Assembly (NCBI GenBank): GCA_937907415.1
Contig: CALCHY010000338.1
Coordinates: 1 to 9,180 of the forward strand
Length of the DNA: 9,180 nucleotides
Source: an uncultured Trueperaceae bacterium
Lineage (GTDB): Bacteria > Deinococcota > Deinococci > Deinococcales > Trueperaceae
Direction of reading: 5' to 3'
Positions 7,016-9,180 of this stretch are shown here, in pieces; the stretch's first letter is position 1; the number at the start of each line of letters is the position of its first letter. The position numbers were made by a program, and so were the translations under genes. The notes beneath the pieces were generated by a model. That model had not been told where the DNA came from. It searched no databases and worked only from the letters and a program-made list of their open reading frames with translations.

Positions 7016-7709
7016 GTCTCACCCCGACCTCCTCGTCTACTACGGTTCCGGCGAGGTGGCGACCCTCGCACGGCACAAGCGCGTGGTACTGCAGGCCGAT
7101 CACTACTTCCCGTCCGACATCAAGCTCCTCGCCGCCCACGGCACCCAAGCGTTGGCCTACTTGTCGTTGGGTGAGGACACGGGCCCCGAGGCGCCGTGGC
7201 AACTCGCCGAGCGCAACCCCATCTGGGGCGGCCATTACGTAGACCCGGCTCACCCTGAGTGGTTGGCTCACGTGCGGGCGCAAGCAGAAGTGGCGTTGGC
7301 TGACGGCTTCACCGGGCTGCTGCTGGACACGCTCGAGACTCCGCCCATGTTGGCGGGCGGTCGGGTGGCTTTGGTGACGCTACTAAGCGAACTGCGCGGC
7401 GTGGTCGGCGACGGCTACCTGTTAGCCAACCGCGGTCACCACCTGCACCGCGAGATCGCGCCGTTCGTTGACGGCTTCTTGTTCGAGTCGTTCTCGACGA
7501 CGTGGGAGGACGGCTACCGCGCGCTGCGCGGCCGCGAGCTCCTCGACAACGCCACCCGCCTGCGGCTACTGCAGGCTACGGGCCGTGAGGTGTACGCCCT
7601 GGATTACGCCAACAAGCCAGACTTGGCGGACTTCGCGGTGCAGCGCGGCACCCACCTCGGGCTGCGCGTTCAGGTCACGAACCGTAACGTCACCGGCTTG
7701 CCGGGCTGA
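6996..7709 (+). CDS. PelA-hydrolase-like glycosidase (GH166/GH114-type TIM barrel) without signal peptide
   Basis: This 237-aa single-domain protein resembles the N-terminal hydrolase domain of PelA, an endo-alpha-1,4-N-acetylgalactosaminidase. The order of motifs follows a TIM barrel: LLVYYGSGE (12-20), ALAYLSLGE (52-60), WGGHYVDPAHPEWLAHV (77-93), GFTGLLLDTLE (104-114), LLANRG (142-147), VDGFLFESF (158-166) and VYALDYANK (199-207). D111, E114 and E164 are the obvious catalytic candidates. Known relatives are usually exported, but this one has no signal peptide, and an in-frame stop 31 bases upstream of the ATG excludes a hidden one. It would therefore stay in the cytoplasm unless it is exported unusually or held by the membrane protein whose gene it overlaps by 20 bases. 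It may trim or proofread chains inside the cell, or be inactive. The family call is by eye. Confidence 0.75.
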   Translation: MPSTSSRSHPDLLVYYGSGEVATLARHKRVVLQADHYFPSDIKLLAAHGTQALAYLSLGEDTGPEAPWQLAERNPIWGGHYVDPAHPEWLAHVRAQAEVALADGFTGLLLDTLETPPMLAGGRVALVTLLSELRGVVGDGYLLANRGHHLHREIAPFVDGFLFESFSTTWEDGYRALRGRELLDNATRLRLLQATGREVYALDYANKPDLADFAVQRGTHLGLRVQVTNRNVTGLPG

Positions 7710-7716
7710 ACAGCGG

Positions 7717-8886
7717 CTACCTGCAGGAGGTGCGGGCAGCGCCGAGGTTCCAGTCCTTCAGGATGAAGTCCATGTTCAACGCAATCGCTTTGGAGCAGAA
7801 GCTGCCGGTCGAGAGTTCGTACTCGGCGCCGAACACGGCCTTGCCTGCTTGAATGAACGGCGTGAGCAGCTCGCACTCGTTCCAACTGAAGCACTCCTCG
7901 TTGATGGCGAAGTCGAAGTAGTCGACGAGGTCGCGCACTTGATCGAGGTCGTTCTTGAGGGCTATGGCCAGGCCGCGTTCGTGCGCGGCGTTGGCCAGCC
8001 AGCGGTTGTAGGCCAACTGGTCGGCGGCGCGCAGGCTGAAGCCGGTGTCGTTGGCGTAGCCGTCGACGTTGTCTGGCTCCACGGCGTCGCAGCCCTTGGC
8101 CTTGGCTAGGTCGAGGCGGCCGAGCATGACGGGTGCCAGGGCGTCGATGGCGCGGATGTCGAGCCACTGCTCAGGCCAGCCGTCCATCGCCTTGCCCTTC
8201 ACGGACGCGGGGAAGAGCCCGGCGTCGGAGCGGACCGACTCGAAGCTGCCTGCGCTGAAGTAGCAGATGACGCGGCGCCCGGCAGCGTGGAGCTGCGCGA
8301 TGGTTTCCGCCGACGTGAGCTCGAGGTCGATGTCGTACACGTCCGCCTCTACGCTCAGGTCAAGCTTCCCGCTTAGCTGCCACTGCCACGAAGTACCCGG
8401 CCTCGGCCGCCAGATCTCGCCGGTCGGTGTGGTTGGCGGCGTCTGGTCCGTAGTGGCCGCAACTTCGAACTCGGCGCGCGCGACGGTGGTGCCACCGTCT
8501 AGGTCGTGCAGTTCGCCGATGATGACGTGCCTGCCCTCGCCAAGGTCGTCAAGGCGTAGCGGTTCGCCGTCTGGCATGGGGGTGAATGGGGCGGTGTCGT
8601 CGCGGCGGATTCTCACTTGCTCGCCGGCAGAGTCCTCTACGAAGAAGTCGACGAACTTCAGCTTCGACTCCGGTTCGGTCACGAACACGTGGAGTTCGCC
8701 GTTGACGCGCTGACCGTCGAGCGGGAACGCTTGGTCAAGCGATGCGTGGTGGCTGGCGAGGATCATCCCGGCGGCCACTTGCGGCGCCGCCGTCGCGGAG
8801 CAGCCAGCGGCCAGAGCCACGAATAGACTGCCGATGAGTAACGTGATCATCTTGGCTTTGCCGCTGCTCCCGGGTTTGGCGTTCAT
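7717..8886 (-). CDS. GH114 endo-alpha-1,4-polygalactosaminidase lipoprotein with N-terminal Ig-like domain
   Basis: This 389-aa exported protein probably cleaves galactosamine-containing polysaccharide at the cell surface. The signal peptide has basic residues K10 and K12, hydrophobic stretch 13-27 and a lipobox-like AAGC with Cys29. Residues about 42-145 look like an Ig-like or similar beta-sandwich domain. After a Thr/Pro linker, the GH114 TIM barrel runs from about W159 to the end: VICYFSAGSF (206-215), GCDAVEPDNVDGY (265-277), LAIALKND (306-313) and FAINEECFSWNE (326-337). Acidic residues at 267-275 and E330/E331 are the likely catalytic groups. C208, C266, C332, C338, C364 and C388 could form disulfides. 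I chose ATG 8886 because GGGGAAG lies 6 nt upstream. ATG 8937 has no ribosome binding site and would add 17 residues. It is convergent with the operon, 7 bp between stops. Ega3 of Aspergillus is a characterised GH114 enzyme. Confidence 0.85.
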   Translation of the reverse strand: MNAKPGSSGKAKMITLLIGSLFVALAAGCSATAAPQVAAGMILASHHASLDQAFPLDGQRVNGELHVFVTEPESKLKFVDFFVEDSAGEQVRIRRDDTAPFTPMPDGEPLRLDDLGEGRHVIIGELHDLDGGTTVARAEFEVAATTDQTPPTTPTGEIWRPRPGTSWQWQLSGKLDLSVEADVYDIDLELTSAETIAQLHAAGRRVICYFSAGSFESVRSDAGLFPASVKGKAMDGWPEQWLDIRAIDALAPVMLGRLDLAKAKGCDAVEPDNVDGYANDTGFSLRAADQLAYNRWLANAAHERGLAIALKNDLDQVRDLVDYFDFAINEECFSWNECELLTPFIQAGKAVFGAEYELSTGSFCSKAIALNMDFILKDWNLGAARTSCR

Positions 8887-8892
8887 CTGCAG

Positions 8893-8899
8893 CTTCCCC
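8893..8899 (-). promoter_or_regulatory. Ribosome binding site that fixes the GH114 start
   Basis: On the minus strand the sequence reads GGGGAAG and ends 6 nt before ATG 8886. It is a moderate match, but the upstream alternative ATG 8937 has none. Confidence 0.45.
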
Positions 8900-9032
8900 G
8901 CTTCTCGAGGCCTTGTCGGGAGCAAGTTGCGGCACATGTAGACGAAAAAGCGGCTTTGCCTACTCGAACCGGTTGCGCCACTCGCTCCACCCGGCCCAGG
9001 CGCCCAGATACAGACCGGGTTTTATCGCGTTT

Positions 9033-9049
9033 CGAGGGCAGTCCCCTCG
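9033..9049. other. 6-bp hairpin upstream of the GH114 gene
   Basis: Perfect arms CGAGGG (9033-9038) and CCCTCG (9044-9049) surround a 5-base loop. No T-tract follows on either strand. It could be a weak terminator of the gene further right, or a regulatory element of the GH114 gene. Chance is also possible in G+C-rich DNA. The rest of 8938-9139 shows no gene or clear promoter. Confidence 0.25.
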
Positions 9050-9139
9050 TGCTTCGAGTCTCGTTTCAGCGCCAGTGAGAAGAGTGAGGTGGCACCCATT
9101 TTCGCGTCCGGTGTGGGTTTCTCCACGCGCGCCGGGCGG

Positions 9140-9178
9140 TTAGTAGTCGATGCTGCCGCCACCCCATGCGCAACCGGT
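9140..9178 (-). CDS. Possible C-terminal end of another minus-strand gene
   Basis: One minus-strand frame reads T-G-C-A-W-G-G-G-S-I-D-Y and then TAA (9142-9140). Gene 7717-8886 is on the same strand downstream, so an upstream neighbour ending here would fit. Twelve codons are too few to prove coding or name a family. Confidence 0.25.
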   Translation of the reverse strand, partial: TGCAWGGGSIDY

Positions 9179-9180
9179 CC

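Noticed and set aside
5998..7242. 414-codon open frame on the plus strand
   Set aside because: It is Arg-rich out-of-frame reading of the membrane-protein gene, typical of G+C-rich shadow frames; the other frame has clear membrane segments and overlap-coupled starts.
7468..8109. 213-codon plus-strand frame crossing the convergent junction
   Set aside because: It runs across the ends of two well-supported glycosidase genes and has no family features.
8887..8937. Upstream ATG 8937 for the GH114 gene
   Set aside because: No ribosome binding site precedes it, and the 17 extra residues would lengthen the n-region of the signal peptide without need.
8944..8960. Terminator-like GGCAAAGCC followed by a T-run on the minus strand
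   Set aside because: The stem is only three base pairs, too weak for an intrinsic terminator.

Overview
This is a G+C-rich bacterial window (about two thirds G+C by eye). It carries a compact exopolysaccharide locus that resembles the Pel polysaccharide pathway of bacteria and the galactosaminogalactan (GAG) pathway of Aspergillus. Three proteins have lipobox signal peptides, so the host is a bacterium that makes lipoproteins. The sequence does not fix the phylum. A Deinococcota (Truepera-like) or other high-GC lineage is only a guess. I see no transposase, phage gene, CRISPR array, rRNA or tRNA.

Layout. At the extreme left, a truncated gene on the minus strand begins at base 11 behind a perfect AGGAGG ribosome binding site. 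Bases 12-351 are a divergent intergenic region with a perfect 8-bp-arm inverted repeat (151-168) and three further hairpins. A tight plus-strand operon of five genes follows: a 275-aa lipoprotein of unknown function (352-1179); a 996-aa lipoprotein with an Agd3/CE18-like polysaccharide deacetylase core, two tandem Ig-like domains and a C-terminal repeat domain (1176-4166); a PelF-like GT4 glycosyltransferase (4278-5693); a polytopic membrane protein with a small cytoplasmic N-terminal domain (5690-7015); and a PelA-hydrolase-like (GH166/GH114-type) protein with no signal peptide (6996-7709). Genes 1/2 and 3/4 overlap by four bases (GTGA) and genes 4/5 by 20 bases. Only the gap between genes 2 and 3 is non-coding (111 bp), and it holds a long nested stem-loop. 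Facing the operon, with only 7 bp between stop codons, is a minus-strand lipoprotein with an Ig-like domain and a GH114 endo-alpha-1,4-polygalactosaminidase domain (7717-8886). The right edge (8887-9180) is its upstream region, plus a possible last 12 codons of another minus-strand gene.

How the genes may work together (inference). The GT4 enzyme would polymerise an N-acetylhexosamine/galactosamine polymer in the cytoplasm. The membrane protein would move the chain across the membrane or anchor the synthase. The lipid-anchored deacetylase would deacetylate the emerging polymer outside the cell. The two glycosidases would trim, release or turn over the chain. In Pseudomonas, PelA fuses hydrolase and deacetylase in one protein. 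Here these activities are on separate genes, and the deacetylase looks more like fungal Agd3. No recognisable PelB, PelC, PelD or PelE lies in the window.
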